Shown here: one piece after another, positions 22,920 through 32,234 of the stretch
How the letters are laid out: each line of letters opens with the position of its first letter
Position numbering within the stretch: position 1 is the stretch's first letter
Origin: Brucella cytisi
GTDB lineage: Bacteria > Pseudomonadota > Alphaproteobacteria > Rhizobiales > Rhizobiaceae
NCBI GenBank assembly: GCA_012103075.1
Contig: JAAVLQ010000001.1
Coordinates: 2,203,501 to 2,267,500, forward strand
DNA length: 64,000 nt
Direction of reading: 5' to 3'
Position numbers and translations under genes: made by a program
The notes under the pieces: model-generated
Told to the model about the DNA's origin: nothing
The model's input: only the letters and a program-made list of their open reading frames with translations
Databases searched by the model: none

Positions 22920-23560
22920 CAGAGCTCGATCAGGTGATCGTCCAGCTCATTGATATTGTCCGGTCCTGCCGGAAAATGCTTTTCCAGCAGAACCCCGGCC
23001 TGACCGATAGCCAGTACGAAACCCTCGGTCATTTGTGCGCGGGAGGCGTGATGGATGAGCGTCGCGACGATTGCATTCCACTCGTCCTGTTCGACACGCG
23101 CATGGATGCCCGCATCGGCGATCACCTCGGCATAATGTTCGGCCATTGAGACAAAGAGCAGAATGCCGGTGCGGTGCTCCGTAATATGGACATTGCGCGC
23201 CAGAAACTGCTGCAGCGCATTGAGATGGGCGCGCTTGTAACGGATGCGGCGCGGCACCAGCAACATGCGAATGGCCGGAAAGAACCAGAGCACCAGCATC
23301 GCAGTCAGGAACGCCGCCAGCACCGCAAGTCCGAACATAGGCAGGCGGATATCGAACCAGTACCAATGGGCGAGAAAAGCCGCGATCACCGAAGCGATGA
23401 GGATGCCGCAAGTCGCAACAAAGCCCGCCGCAAAGAAATAGTCATCGCTCGAGCGCGCCAGAACGGCATAGATTTCGCCGCTGGTTTCTGCTTCCGCCTT
23501 GCGGATGGCCTCGGCAATACGGGCATGGTCCTCGGCGCCAATCAGCGTGTGATGCTTCAT
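22919..23560 (-). CDS. TPM-domain membrane protein
   Basis: A 213-residue protein with a TPM domain (TLP18.3/Psb32/MOLO-1 fold): HARIAEAIRKAEAETSGEIYAVLARSSDDY at the start and TEHRTGILLFVSMAEHYAEVIADAGI in the second half. It has two central membrane segments (about 44-64 and 73-95) and ends in an acidic tail (NELDDHLIEL). There is no signal peptide, so the TPM halves likely face the cytosol. It is the third gene of the lemA-TPM-TPM operon, starting 12 bases after the preceding stop. The biochemical role is unknown. Confidence 0.88.
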   Translation of the reverse strand: MKHHTLIGAEDHARIAEAIRKAEAETSGEIYAVLARSSDDYFFAAGFVATCGILIASVIAAFLAHWYWFDIRLPMFGLAVLAAFLTAMLVLWFFPAIRMLLVPRRIRYKRAHLNALQQFLARNVHITEHRTGILLFVSMAEHYAEVIADAGIHARVEQDEWNAIVATLIHHASRAQMTEGFVLAIGQAGVLLEKHFPAGPDNINELDDHLIEL

Positions 23561-23572
23561 CGTTGCGTCTCC

Positions 23573-24470
23573 CTACCAGCTACCCGAGGCGCCACCGCCA
23601 CCGGATGAACCGCCACCACCGGAGAAACCACCGCCTCCCCGCCGGACGACCAGCCACCGCCGCCGCCCCAGCTGCCACCACCCCTACCGCCAGAGCTGCC
23701 GCCGCGATTGTTGTAATCCACGACCATGCCGAGCCACTGATATTTGCCCGGCCCGATCTTGCGTCCTAAAACCGGCGTCAGGATCGCCATGCCGAAGCCG
23801 CCGAAGAAGATCAGGCACCAGAAGGCGATGAAGACGACAAAGACCCAGTCGACATCATCCGAACTCGACTGCACATTGCGCTTGGCCCGCGCTTCAAGCT
23901 CGGCGGCATCGCCGGAAAGCACCGAAAGAATACCATCAACACCCTGTACGATGCCGTTCGAGTAATTGCCGGTACGGAATTCGGGAATGATAGTGCCATT
24001 GATGATGACGCTTGAAAGCGCATCGGTCATGACACCTTCGAGACCATAGCCGACCTCGATCCGCACCTTACGGTCATTGGGCGCAACCACCAGCAATATG
24101 CCGTTGTTTTCCTGTTTCTGCCCCAGCGCCGGGCACGGAACAGACGGTTGGAATAGGTTTCGATGTCTTCGCCGTTGAGGCTCGGGACCGTCACCACGAC
24201 CACCTGATCCGATGACTTCGCTTCAAAATCGGCAAGCTTCTGGGTCAGTTGCTGGCGCTCGGCGGGGTCGATGATCCCCGCCGCATCCACCACACGACCG
24301 GTCAAGGCCTGTGCAGGCGTCGACGCGTCTTGTGCAAGGGCCACCGTGTGCAGCGTCAGCGCTGCGCAAAACAGCAGGAAAGCGAGCGCAAGGAGATGTC
24401 GCGGCCAGCCCAACCAGCCAAGACCGCGACGATCACGCGAGAGTGCTGCACTCGCCCCGAAACGCATCAT
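23573..24470 (-). CDS. TPM-domain protein, YgcG-like, glycine-rich tail (two frameshifts)
   Basis: About 299 residues when repaired. An N-terminal membrane signal (HLLALAFLLFCAALTLHTVALAQ) is followed by a periplasmic TPM domain (ALTGRVVDAAGIIDPAERQQL, SDQVVVVTVPSLNG, APNDRKVRIEVGYGLEGVMTD), a membrane segment (WVFVVFIAFWCLIFFGGFG) and a Gly/Ser-rich tail. This is the YgcG layout. One missing G near 24128 and one near 23637 break the frame; repair turns the end into Gly/Ser repeats ending SGSW at 23573. It lies 11 bases after lemA. The pairing of LemA with YgcG-like TPM proteins is widespread and its function is unsettled. Confidence 0.87.
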
Positions 24471-24481
24471 GAAACGCGCCG

Positions 24482-25105
24482 TCAGTTGAAGTTGACTTTG
24501 GGCGCGGCCTGACTGCCTGCATCGGCACTGAAGCTCTGCATCGGCTGTGCATCGCGATACCAGATCCACGTCCAGATCATCGTCGGCATGGTGCGCAGCG
24601 CCGTGTTGTAGACGCGAACCGCCTCGATATAGTCGCGACGTGCGACGGCGATGCGGTTTTCAGTACCTTCGAGCTGCGACTGCAATGCAAGGAAATTCTG
24701 GTTGGCTTTCAGGTCCGGATAGCGCTCGACCACCACCATCAGGCGCGACAGTGCGCTTGTCAGATTGGCCTGATTATCCCGGAACTGCTTGAAGAGTTCC
24801 GGATTGTTGAGCGTTTCCGGCGTGATCTGCACCTGCGTCGCCTTGGCGCGCGCTTCGATCACAGCCTGCAAGGTTTCCTGTTCGTGAGCAGCATAGCCTT
24901 TCACGGTCTCGACCAGATTGGGCACGAGATCGGCGCGGCGCTGGTACTGGTTCTGCACCTCGCCCCGGGCAGCCTTCGCCTTTTCCTCATTGGTCGGGAT
25001 CGTGTTGAAACCGCATGCCGATAGCAGCGGAACCAGAACAGCGAGACCAAGAGCGATGAAAATACGGCGAAAAGAGAAAGAAGTGGCAACCGTCGCAGCC
25101 GACAT
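24482..25105 (-). CDS. lemA: LemA family lipoprotein
   Basis: A 207-residue protein. A positively charged N-terminus leads into a hydrophobic segment and a lipobox-like LLSACG (about 28-33), followed by the LemA helical bundle: EVQNQYQRRADLVPNLVETVKGYAAHE, SRLMVVVERYPDLKANQNFLALQSQLEGTENRIAVARRDYIEAVRVYN. It is presumably anchored on the periplasmic face. AGGAG 9 nt before ATG 25105 fixes the start. It is first in the lemA-TPM-TPM operon and divergent from the MarR-GNAT gene across 290 bases. Molecular function unknown. Confidence 0.95.
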   Translation of the reverse strand: MSAATVATSFSFRRIFIALGLAVLVPLLSACGFNTIPTNEEKAKAARGEVQNQYQRRADLVPNLVETVKGYAAHEQETLQAVIEARAKATQVQITPETLNNPELFKQFRDNQANLTSALSRLMVVVERYPDLKANQNFLALQSQLEGTENRIAVARRDYIEAVRVYNTALRTMPTMIWTWIWYRDAQPMQSFSADAGSQAAPKVNFN

Positions 25106-25323
25106 GGACTTCTCCTGAAAAGAGCGCTTTGCCAAGCGCCGGGGAAACAAATTCATCACCCGCATATGTGCGTTCACGCAAATGCGAGCCGTCAAATCAA
25201 CAAGATAACGCAATTTCGCGCATCGTCCAGCCTGATTGCGGCGCATGCACAACAGTCAAAGAAAACCGCCCGCGTACGGCGCCGCAGCGAGGTCTTTCCC
25301 GAATGGATTTCACCTTATGAATA

Positions 25324-25340
25324 TGTTGACTCAGTCAACA
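25324..25340. promoter_or_regulatory. Palindromic operator, probable MarR-type site
   Basis: A perfect 8+1+8 inverted repeat, TGTTGACTCAGTCAACA, lies 56 bases before the MarR-GNAT start. The half-site GTCAACA repeats at 25358-25364 (AATGTCAACATA). The left arm contains TTGACT, a plausible -35 box, so binding would block the gene's own promoter, as MarR regulators usually do. The region is shared with the divergent lemA gene, which it might also affect. Confidence 0.7.
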
Positions 25341-25395
25341 CAATAGATATTGATAATGTCAACATAGGGAGACGCCGCGCCGGGCGTAAGCAGAC

Positions 25396-26324
25396 ATGAC
25401 GCAAGTAGACAATCTCGACGACATCAGCGCATTGCGGGCGTTCAACCGTGTCTATACGCGCCGTCTCGGCCTGCTGAACGCCCATCTGGACAAGAGCCCG
25501 TTCACGCTGACCGAGGCGCGTATCCTCTACGAGATCGCACATCGCACAGCACCTGCGGCGTCAGACATCATGCGAGCGCTCGGGCTCGACCGCGGCCAGC
25601 TGAGCAGAACACTGAAACGCTTCACCGAACGTGGGTTGATCGAGACGTCAGAGCATCCCGACGGAGGCCGCAGCCGTCCCATCCAACTGACCGATGCCGG
25701 TCGCAAGACATTCGGCGCACTGGAACGTAACACCTGCGACGCTGTTGGCGAACTTCTCGACGGACTGCAGCCGGATCAGCGCAGAAATCTGCTGGCAGCA
25801 GCGGGTACGATCAAGCGCTTATTTGATGACGAGCACCCCAAGGATTTGCAGCTGCGCAATCTGCGGGCTGGTGATCTGGGGTGGATCATTCACCGGCAGG
25901 CAGTGCTCTATACGGACGAGTATGGCTGGAGCAGCGACTATGAGGCACTCGTTGCCCGCATTCTTGCCGATTTCTCTGAAGCCTTCGATCCCGCCCACGA
26001 CGCGGCATGGGTAGCTGAACTCGACGGTCGTGTGGTTGGATCGGTGTTTCTGGTCAAGGGGACCAGCCAAAGCTTGGCAAATTGCGCCTGCTCTATGTCG
26101 AACCGGATGCGCGCGGGGCCGGTGTCGGTGCAAAGCTCGTGAACGCCTGTATCGAACGCGCGCGCACTGTCGGCGATGAGCGCATCACTCTATGGACGAA
26201 CAGTGTTCTCACGGCAGCACGGCGTCTTTACGAACGCGCCGGATTCCGGCTCATTGATGAAGCACCGCACCATTCCTTCGGCGCGGATCTCACCGGCCAG
26301 ACATGGGAGCTGGACCTGAGGTAA
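25396..26324 (+). CDS. MarR-GNAT fusion regulator (one frameshift)
   Basis: About 309 residues. The N-terminal 140 residues are a MarR winged helix ([45 protein letters not shown], then [16 protein letters not shown]). The C-terminal half is a GNAT acetyltransferase ([18 protein letters not shown], the acetyl-CoA loop [31 protein letters not shown]). One G is missing in the GGGG near 26060, which splits the frame; adding it gives [18 protein letters not shown]. Such fusions are known, and the regulated small molecule or acetyl acceptor is not. Probably autoregulated through the palindrome at 25324. Confidence 0.92.
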
Positions 26325-26371
26325 GGCTCGACCGGCAACATCTTAGCCAGCCCATAAGACCAGCCCATAAG

Positions 26372-26399
26372 AAAAGCGGCGGATTGCTCCGCCGCTTTT
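26372..26399. terminator. Bidirectional terminator, MarR-GNAT / rpsP
   Basis: AAAAGCGGCGGA-TTGC-TCCGCCGCTTTT, a perfect 12-bp stem between the convergent ends of the MarR-GNAT gene and rpsP. It can serve both strands. Confidence 0.9.
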
Positions 26400-26421
26400 C
26401 AAAATGCAAGCTGCGCGAAGA

Positions 26422-26826
26422 TTATTCGCTTGCAGCTTCTTCAGCCGGAGCAGCAGCGGCTGCGGCAGCTTCAGCGGCCTTTGCGGCAGCTTCTTCTTCA
26501 GCCTGCTTGGCCATGGCCAGACGTTCCTGAGCCTTCTTGCCCGGCTCACCCTTGGTCGGGTTGCTGCGGGTCGGACGCTTTGCAAGACCAGCCCGGTCGA
26601 GGAAGCGCAGAACGCGGTCGGTCGGCTGTGCGCCCTGTGCAATCCAATGCTGGATGCGGTCGGCATCGAGCTTCACGCGTTCAGCGTCCTTGGCCAGCAT
26701 CGGGTTCCATGCACCAACGGTTTCGATGAAGCGACCGTCGCGCGGGCTGCGGACGTCGGCAACAACGATGTGGTAGTAAGGACGCTTCTTGGAGCCAGCG
26801 CGGGCCAAACGAATCTTCAGAGACAT
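26422..26826 (-). CDS. rpsP: 30S ribosomal protein S16
   Basis: 134 residues. The N-terminal 80 residues are canonical S16 ([40 protein letters not shown]). The tail past about residue 100 is an alphaproteobacterial Ala/Glu-rich extension. AAAGGAAAG before ATG 26826 supports the start. The minus-strand order ffh, chorismate mutase, rpsP is the usual alphaproteobacterial ffh-rpsP neighbourhood, in which trmD and rplS normally come next; here a terminator and unrelated genes follow instead. Confidence 0.97.
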   Translation of the reverse strand: MSLKIRLARAGSKKRPYYHIVVADVRSPRDGRFIETVGAWNPMLAKDAERVKLDADRIQHWIAQGAQPTDRVLRFLDRAGLAKRPTRSNPTKGEPGKKAQERLAMAKQAEEEAAAKAAEAAAAAAAPAEEAASE

Positions 26827-26910
26827 TTTTTCTTTCCTTTAGACAATTGCTTCGCCCGAGGGTTGGTCTGGGCAAAACGGGTTAAACCGTAGCTACGGTT
26901 GTTGTTTTGA

Positions 26911-26956
26911 CGCGCATCTTACCCGAAAACCGTTTCACACTTTTCGGGATGCGCTT
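26911..26956. repeat. Palindromic repeat, family B, copy 1
   Basis: GCGCATCTTACCCGAAAACC, then GTTTCACACTTTTCGGGATGCGC. The ends (GCGCATC..CCCGAAAA and TTTTCGGGATGCGC) are inverted. A second copy lies at 29123-29170. It sits between chorismate mutase and rpsP and could form a hairpin in that transcript. Confidence 0.75.
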
Positions 26957-27268
26957 TTACTTTCCGCCGTGGTTTGCGGCGGCATGCTCATGATGCCGAA
27001 TGACTTCCTTCACGATGAAGTTCAGGAATTTTTCGGCGAAATCGGGATCGAGGTGGGCATCGGTTGCCGGGGCGCGCAGACGTTCCACCTGACGCTTTTC
27101 GCGGGCCGGATCAGCCGGTGCGAGGCCACGTTCGGCCTTGAGTACACCGACAGCCTTGGTGCAGCGAAAACGTTCGGCCAGCATGTGGATCAGCGCAGCA
27201 TCGATATTATCGATGGAGGCGCGCAGTGCCAGAAGTTCAGCCGGTGCAGTGTTCTGTTCGTCGCTCAT
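26957..27268 (-). CDS. Chorismate mutase, AroQ class
   Basis: A 103-residue all-helical enzyme turning chorismate to prephenate for Phe and Tyr synthesis. ELLALRASIDNIDAALIHMLAERFRCTKAVGVLKAE carries the family's Arg, Asp, Arg and Lys residues, and DPAREKRQVERLRAPA the second active-site helix; the last helix ends in a His-rich tail (RHHEHAAANHGGK). The start at 27268 (MSDEQ) lies 5 bases after the corrected ffh stop, so the two are probably co-transcribed. Intact. Confidence 0.93.
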   Translation of the reverse strand: MSDEQNTAPAELLALRASIDNIDAALIHMLAERFRCTKAVGVLKAERGLAPADPAREKRQVERLRAPATDAHLDPDFAEKFLNFIVKEVIRHHEHAAANHGGK

Positions 27269-27273
27269 GATGC

Positions 27274-28847
27274 TCACTTCTTCTTCGGCAGACCGGAAGG
27301 CCGCCACCAAGACCGGGAAGTTTCGGTCCACCCAAGCCCGGAAGACCACCGCCCGGAAGGCCCGGCAAACCGCCGCCTTTCGTCAGACCGGCTGCTTCCG
27401 CCTGCTTGGCAAGCGCTTCAAGCTGCTTGGGGTCCATCTTCGAGAGATCAGGCATGCCACCAAGGCCGCCCATTCCGCCACCGAGACCACCAAGGCCCAT
27501 CTTGTTGGCAAGGCCGCCCATCATCTGCTGCTTCATCATTCCGCCCTTGCCCTTGCCCATGACTTTCATCATGTCGGCCATCTGGCGTTGCATCTTGAGA
27601 AGCTTATTGATGTCGGCAGCAGTCGTGCCGGAACCCTTGGCAATGCGCTGCTTGCGGCTGTGCTTGAGAAGGTCGGGATTAGCGCGCTCGGCCTTGGTCA
27701 TCGAGCCGATGATGGCGAGCTGGCGGTCGAACACCTTGTCGTCGAGACCGGCTGCTGCTGCCTTGTCCTTCATTCCGCCCATGCCGGGCATCATGCCCAT
27801 GATGCTGCCCATGCCGCCAAGCTTTTTCATCTGGCCCAGCTGATCGGCAAGATCATTGAGATCGAACTTGCCCGACTGCATCTTCTTGGCCATCGCCGCG
27901 GCTTTTTCCGCGTCGATGTTTTCGGCAGCTTTTTCCACGAGCGAAACAATGTCGCCCATGCCGAGAATACGGTCGGCGATACGCTTCGGATAGAATTCCT
28001 CAAGCGCATCCATCTTTTCGCCGGTGGCGATCAGCTTGATCGGCTTGCCGGTGATGGCACGCATCGAAAGCGCTGCACCGCCACGGCCATCGCCATCCAT
28101 ACGGGTGAGAACGATACCCGTAATGCCAACGCGCTCGTCGAAATTGCGCGCCAGATTGACGGCATCCTGACCGGTCAGGCTGTCGGCGACGAGCAGGATT
28201 TCGTGCGGATTGGCGGCCTTGCGGATATCCGCCATTTCCACCATCAGCGGCTCGTCAATATGCGTGCGGCCTGCGGTATCGAGAATGACGACATCGTGTG
28301 CGCCGAGCTTTGCAGCCTGTACGGCGCGCTTGGCGATTTCGACTGGCGACTGGCCGGCGATGATCGGCAGCGTGTCGACGCTGGTCTGAATACCGAGCTG
28401 ACGAAGCTGTTCCTGTGCGGCAGGACGGCGCGTATCGAGCGACGCCATCAGCACCTTCTTGCGCTGGCGCTCCGTCAAACGCTTGGCGATCTTGCCGGTG
28501 GTGGTCGTCTTGCCCGACCCCTGCAGACCGACCATCATGATGACGACAGGTGCAGGCGCGTTCAGGTCAATTGCGACACCTTCGGTGCCAAGCATCTCGA
28601 TAAGCTCGTCATGGACGATCTTGACGACCATCTGGCCGGGCTTGATGCTTTTCAGAATCTCTGCGCCGACGGCCTTCTCACGAACGCGGTCGGTGAAGGA
28701 GCGAACCACTTCCAGCGAAACGTCAGCCTCGATCAGCGCGCGACGCACTTCGCGCAACGCCGCGGCCACATCGGCTTCAGAAAGAGCGCCGCGTCCGGTA
28801 AGGCCGTTCAGGATGGAGCCAAGACGCTCCTGAAGTGATTCAAACAT
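27274..28847 (-). CDS. ffh: Signal recognition particle protein Ffh (one frameshift at the end)
   Basis: SRP54-type GTPase that binds the SRP RNA and signal peptides of nascent membrane proteins. It has an N domain (1-90), G1 GLQGSGKTTTTGKI (107-120), LDTRRPAAQEQL, DTAGRTHIDE, TRMDGDGRGGAAL, then a methionine-rich M domain (GMGGMKDKAAAAGLDDK..., QRQMADMMKVMGKG) and a Gly/Leu-rich tail. A missing G near 27291 puts the observed frame into a spurious C-terminus; adding it gives LPGLPKKK and a stop at 27274. It starts at ATG 28847, and the protein is about 523 residues. The SRP RNA gene is not seen nearby. Confidence 0.97.
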
Positions 28848-29197
28848 CGAATTTCCTTTTAATCCAAGAAGAGGCATATGCTTCGTCAGGGATAAATCGT
28901 CCCGCTTATCTGCCAGTTCAAGAAGCAACCAAAGCGATACAGCACCCGAGGGCGCATCGCGCTGTCGGATGTGGACCTCCGGGATCGCTTTATACCAAAT
29001 GGGTCCCGGTCGGTGGCTCGCGTTCTGAAGATCGCGGATAGATTGGAGCTGGCTTTAAGGTGATCAGCCCGCAATGTCAAGCAAAAGGCCTGAAACTCAC
29101 TGAAACCGGCCCAGTTTGTTTTGGGCGCATCTTGTTCCGAAAACCGTTTCACACTTTTCGGGATGCGCTCCAATACAGGGCCGGTTTCGATTTTGTT
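28848..29197. other. Intergenic region ffh-lldP
   Basis: 350 bases lacking a convincing gene. It holds the leftward ffh promoter near 28860-29050 and a family B repeat (29123-29170) next to the lldP stop. I looked for SRP RNA (ffs) motifs such as GGTCAGG with GGAAGGAAGCA and did not find them. Confidence 0.5.
29123..29170. repeat. Palindromic repeat, family B, copy 2
   Basis: GGGCGCATCTTGTTCCGAAA, then ACCGTTTCACACTTTTCGG, then GATGCGC. It shares the 26-base right half with the copy at 26911-26956. It is just downstream of lldP and may act as its transcript end. Confidence 0.75.
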
Positions 29198-30900
29198 TTA
29201 CTGTGCGGCCACACCGGCAAGCGGATCGCCGATGCCCAGCACATAAAGGCCGATCATCAGCAGCGTTCCCGCCAGAACCACATAATAGATCGTGGGAATG
29301 ATGGTCATGCGCAAGGTCGTGCCTTCACGTCCCAGCAAGCCGACCGTCGCGGAAGCTGCAACCACGTTGTGGATCGCGATCATGTTGCCAGCGGCAGCGC
29401 CCACTGACTGACCAGCGACCATCAGCGCACCGGAAATGCCAAGCCCTTCCGCCACGCCATACTGGAACTGGCTGAGCATGAGGTTCGACACCGTGTTGGA
29501 CCCGGCGAGGAACGCACCCAGCGCACCCACGGACGGTGCGAAGAACGGATAGACATTCCCGACTTCCACCGCCACCCAGTCGGCAACCATCAGCGGCATG
29601 CTGATGAGTTCCTTGCCGTTGACGCCGGAATTGATCATGACGCGCACCATCGGCACGGTGAACAGAAGCACGAAGCCCGCACCCACCAGCGTCTTGGTGC
29701 TTTCACCGAAAGCCTTGGCGAACTGTCCGCCGTTCATCCGATGTAGGAAGAAGGTGATCACACAGACGATGACCAGAAGACCGCCCGGCAGGAAGAGCGG
29801 CGTGAAATCACCACCTATACCGGTTTCGCCCATGATGTCCTTGGCAACGAACGTGATCGACTTCAGCGCATTGCCAACCGACGGGAACGTACGGCTGACC
29901 ACCAGAAAGATCGCCAGCAGAATGTAAGGGGTCCGGCCAGAACAAGCGGGATTTTCTTCGAGGTCAGTTCATCGAGCTTGATCTGGACGGTGCCGACCCA
30001 GCCTGCAGGCCATTCCGAAGCGGGAGGGAAATCCCAGCTCTGCTTCGGCATCAGGAATCCGGCTCGTGCGGCAAACGTCGCCAGCGCAAGCCCGACGAGA
30101 CCGCCGATCATGGACGGGAATTCAGCACCAAGGAAAACTGCGCTCAGCACATAAGGAATGGTAAACGAGAAGGCCGCAAACAGCGCGAAGGGCAGAATGG
30201 CAAGACCTTCCGTCCATGAGCGGTTGCGCCCAAAGAAGCGGGTCATGATGACCACAAGGAACAGCGGCATGAACGTGCCGCAGATGGCGTGCAGGATAGC
30301 CACTTCCGATGTGATGATATGGAAGAACTGTTCCCAGCTCGATCCGGTGCCCTGCAATTGCGCCGTCAGCGCCTCGCGATTGAGACCTGACTGGACACCG
30401 ACGATAAGCGGCGTGCCGACAGCACCGAACGACACGGGCGTCGACTGGATGATCAATCCGAAAGTAACGGCGGCAAGTGCCGGAAAACCGACGGCCACCA
30501 TCAGCGGCGCCACGACAGCAGCGGGCGTGCCGAAACCGGATGCGCCTTCGATAAACGAGCCGAACAGCCGGGCAATCAGGAACACCTGAATGCGGCGGTC
30601 AGGGCTGATCTGGGCAAAGCCGGAGCGGATCGCAGAAATGCCGCCAGAATATTTGAGTGTATTGAGAAGCAGAATCGCACCGAAAATAATCCAGAGCAGA
30701 CCTGCAGTCTGGATCAGGCCCTGAATGGTCGAGGCAATGACCCGGTTGCCGCTCATGCCCCAGACCGCCATTGCGATCACGACAGTCAGCACATAGGTCA
30801 CCGGCATCGCAATGCGGGCCTGAATACGAAATCCGACCAGCATCACGCCGGCTACGAGAATTGGCAGAAATGCAAATAATGCAAGAAATCCGTTCGACAT
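29198..30900 (-). CDS. lldP: L-lactate permease (one frameshift)
   Basis: About 567 residues and 12-14 membrane segments of the LctP/LldP family, which imports lactate and glycolate with protons. The conserved [41 protein letters not shown] and, in the C-terminal part, [21 protein letters not shown] with [26 protein letters not shown] are plain. One C missing in CCCC near 29933 splits the frame; adding it gives [21 protein letters not shown] before ATG 30900 supports the start. It is monocistronic; no lactate dehydrogenase gene is adjacent. Confidence 0.95.
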
Positions 30901-30951
30901 GTGGCGTCCTCCCCGTCAATGTCACGAACTTTGAAAGTCAACTATGAAACT

Positions 30952-30972
30952 CTGGTAAATAAATTTTACCAG
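30952..30972. promoter_or_regulatory. Inverted repeat upstream of lldP
   Basis: CTGGTAAA-TAAAT-TTTACCAG, an 8+5+8 palindrome about 50 bases before the lldP start. TGGT/ACCA half-sites recall GntR/FadR-type operators, as used by LldR and PdhR, but the spacing is wider than their usual TGGT-N3-ACCA. Whether it serves lldP is inference. Confidence 0.45.
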
Positions 30973-31189
30973 TAAGACCATAAGCAATAGGTATGAAAGC
31001 CACAGCTTCCAAGCGAAAAATTCCGATCAAGGTTTTGGGACCAACAAAAGCTTGCTGTTTTTGTGCAAAAATGCTTGAGACGCGGCATTTCGCACCTGCC
31101 TCGTCCCCCCTTTGCCGTTGCCGCATGACATTTGGTGTAAGGAATGGCAAATTCGCGTTGAGGTCGAATCAACTCCAAAGGAGAAACGA

Positions 31190-32017
31190 ATGGCATTGGT
31201 TGCCAAGGGCCGGTCTTGGACGGCAGCAGCAGTTCTTGCAGTGGGCATGATGACGGGAACAGGCATTGCCGAGGCAGCCCAGTGCGGCAATAATGCCGCC
31301 GGTTATAATGCCCGGCTCCAGCAGACGATGAAGGAAGCCGCTTCGCGTGGTATTGGCAAGGCCGCGATCGGTGCGCTTGGCAATACCAAATACGCGCAGG
31401 CCACTATCAATGCCGACCGCAACCAGAAGAGCTTCAAGCTCTCCTTCGAACAGTTCATGCAGAAGCGCGGCGCTGATACCATCATCAAGCGCGGCCGTGC
31501 GCAGAAGCAGCAGAACGCCGCTCTCTTCGCTGCGATCGAAAAGCGTTATGGCGTTCCAGCCGGCCCGCTGCTCGCGATCTGGGGTATGGAAACAGGCTTC
31601 GGCGCCTATCTCGGCAAGCAGCACACGCTGTCGGCTGTCGCGACGCTCGCCTATGACTGCCGCCGCAGCGATTATTTCACCGACCAGCTCTATGCAGCGC
31701 TCAAGCTGATCGACCGTCAGGACCTCAATCCGAATGCGGTTGGCGCCATGCATGGTGAAATCGGCCAGACGCAGTTCCTGCCGGTCAACGTCCTGAAATA
31801 CGGCGTCGACGGCGACGGCAGCGGCCATATCGACATGGCCCGCTCCAAGGCGGATGCTCTCTATTCGACCGCGAACTTCCTTGTCGGCCATGGCTGGCAG
31901 CGCGGTGCAGGCTATCAGCCGGGCGAACCGAACTACGGTGCGATCCGGGGCTGGAATGCTGCACAGGTTTACCAGCGCGCCATCGCCGTCATGGGCAAGG
32001 CCATCGACGGCAAGTAA
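31190..32017 (+). CDS. Exported lytic murein transglycosylase (MltB/SLT_2 type)
   Basis: 275 residues: signal peptide to about residue 26 (VLAVGMMTGTGIAEA-AQC), then an MltB-type lytic transglycosylase domain with the catalytic Glu in LLAIWGMETGFGAYLG, the GQTQFLP substrate-groove segment, the YGVDGDGSGHIDM calcium-like loop and the STANFLVGHGW block. It cleaves peptidoglycan glycan strands with 1,6-anhydro ends in the periplasm. There is no C-terminal peptidoglycan-binding domain. AAAGGAG 7 nt before ATG 31190 fixes the start. It has its own terminator. Confidence 0.95.
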   Translation: MALVAKGRSWTAAAVLAVGMMTGTGIAEAAQCGNNAAGYNARLQQTMKEAASRGIGKAAIGALGNTKYAQATINADRNQKSFKLSFEQFMQKRGADTIIKRGRAQKQQNAALFAAIEKRYGVPAGPLLAIWGMETGFGAYLGKQHTLSAVATLAYDCRRSDYFTDQLYAALKLIDRQDLNPNAVGAMHGEIGQTQFLPVNVLKYGVDGDGSGHIDMARSKADALYSTANFLVGHGWQRGAGYQPGEPNYGAIRGWNAAQVYQRAIAVMGKAIDGK

Positions 32018-32082
32018 GAACTGAAGGCTGAGATCGCAATTTCGCTCTGAAATTGTCGTAGAAAAGCCTCATGCTTCACAGA

Positions 32083-32107
32083 ATAGCCCCAAAGTTTGGG
32101 GCTATTT
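32083..32107 (+). terminator. Terminator of the lytic transglycosylase gene
   Basis: ATAGCCCCAAA-GT-TTGGGGCTAT followed by TTT; 66 bases after the stop codon. Confidence 0.85.
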
Positions 32108-32234
32108 TCGTATGTTTTGATGCGAATTTTCGCGTTTGGAAGACAAAAACGTCAATCTTGGCTGGCCAAAATATGGCAAAACGGCCCCTCTCGATCTGAG
32201 AGAAGCCGTTTCAGGAAGCGTTTTTAAATCTGGA

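Noticed and set aside
27138..28838. A 566-codon open frame antisense to ffh
   Set aside because: Shadow of ffh; low-complexity translation without family features.
28848..29197. SRP RNA gene beside ffh
   Set aside because: No GGTCAGG / GGAAGGAAGCA tetraloop-core motif in either strand.
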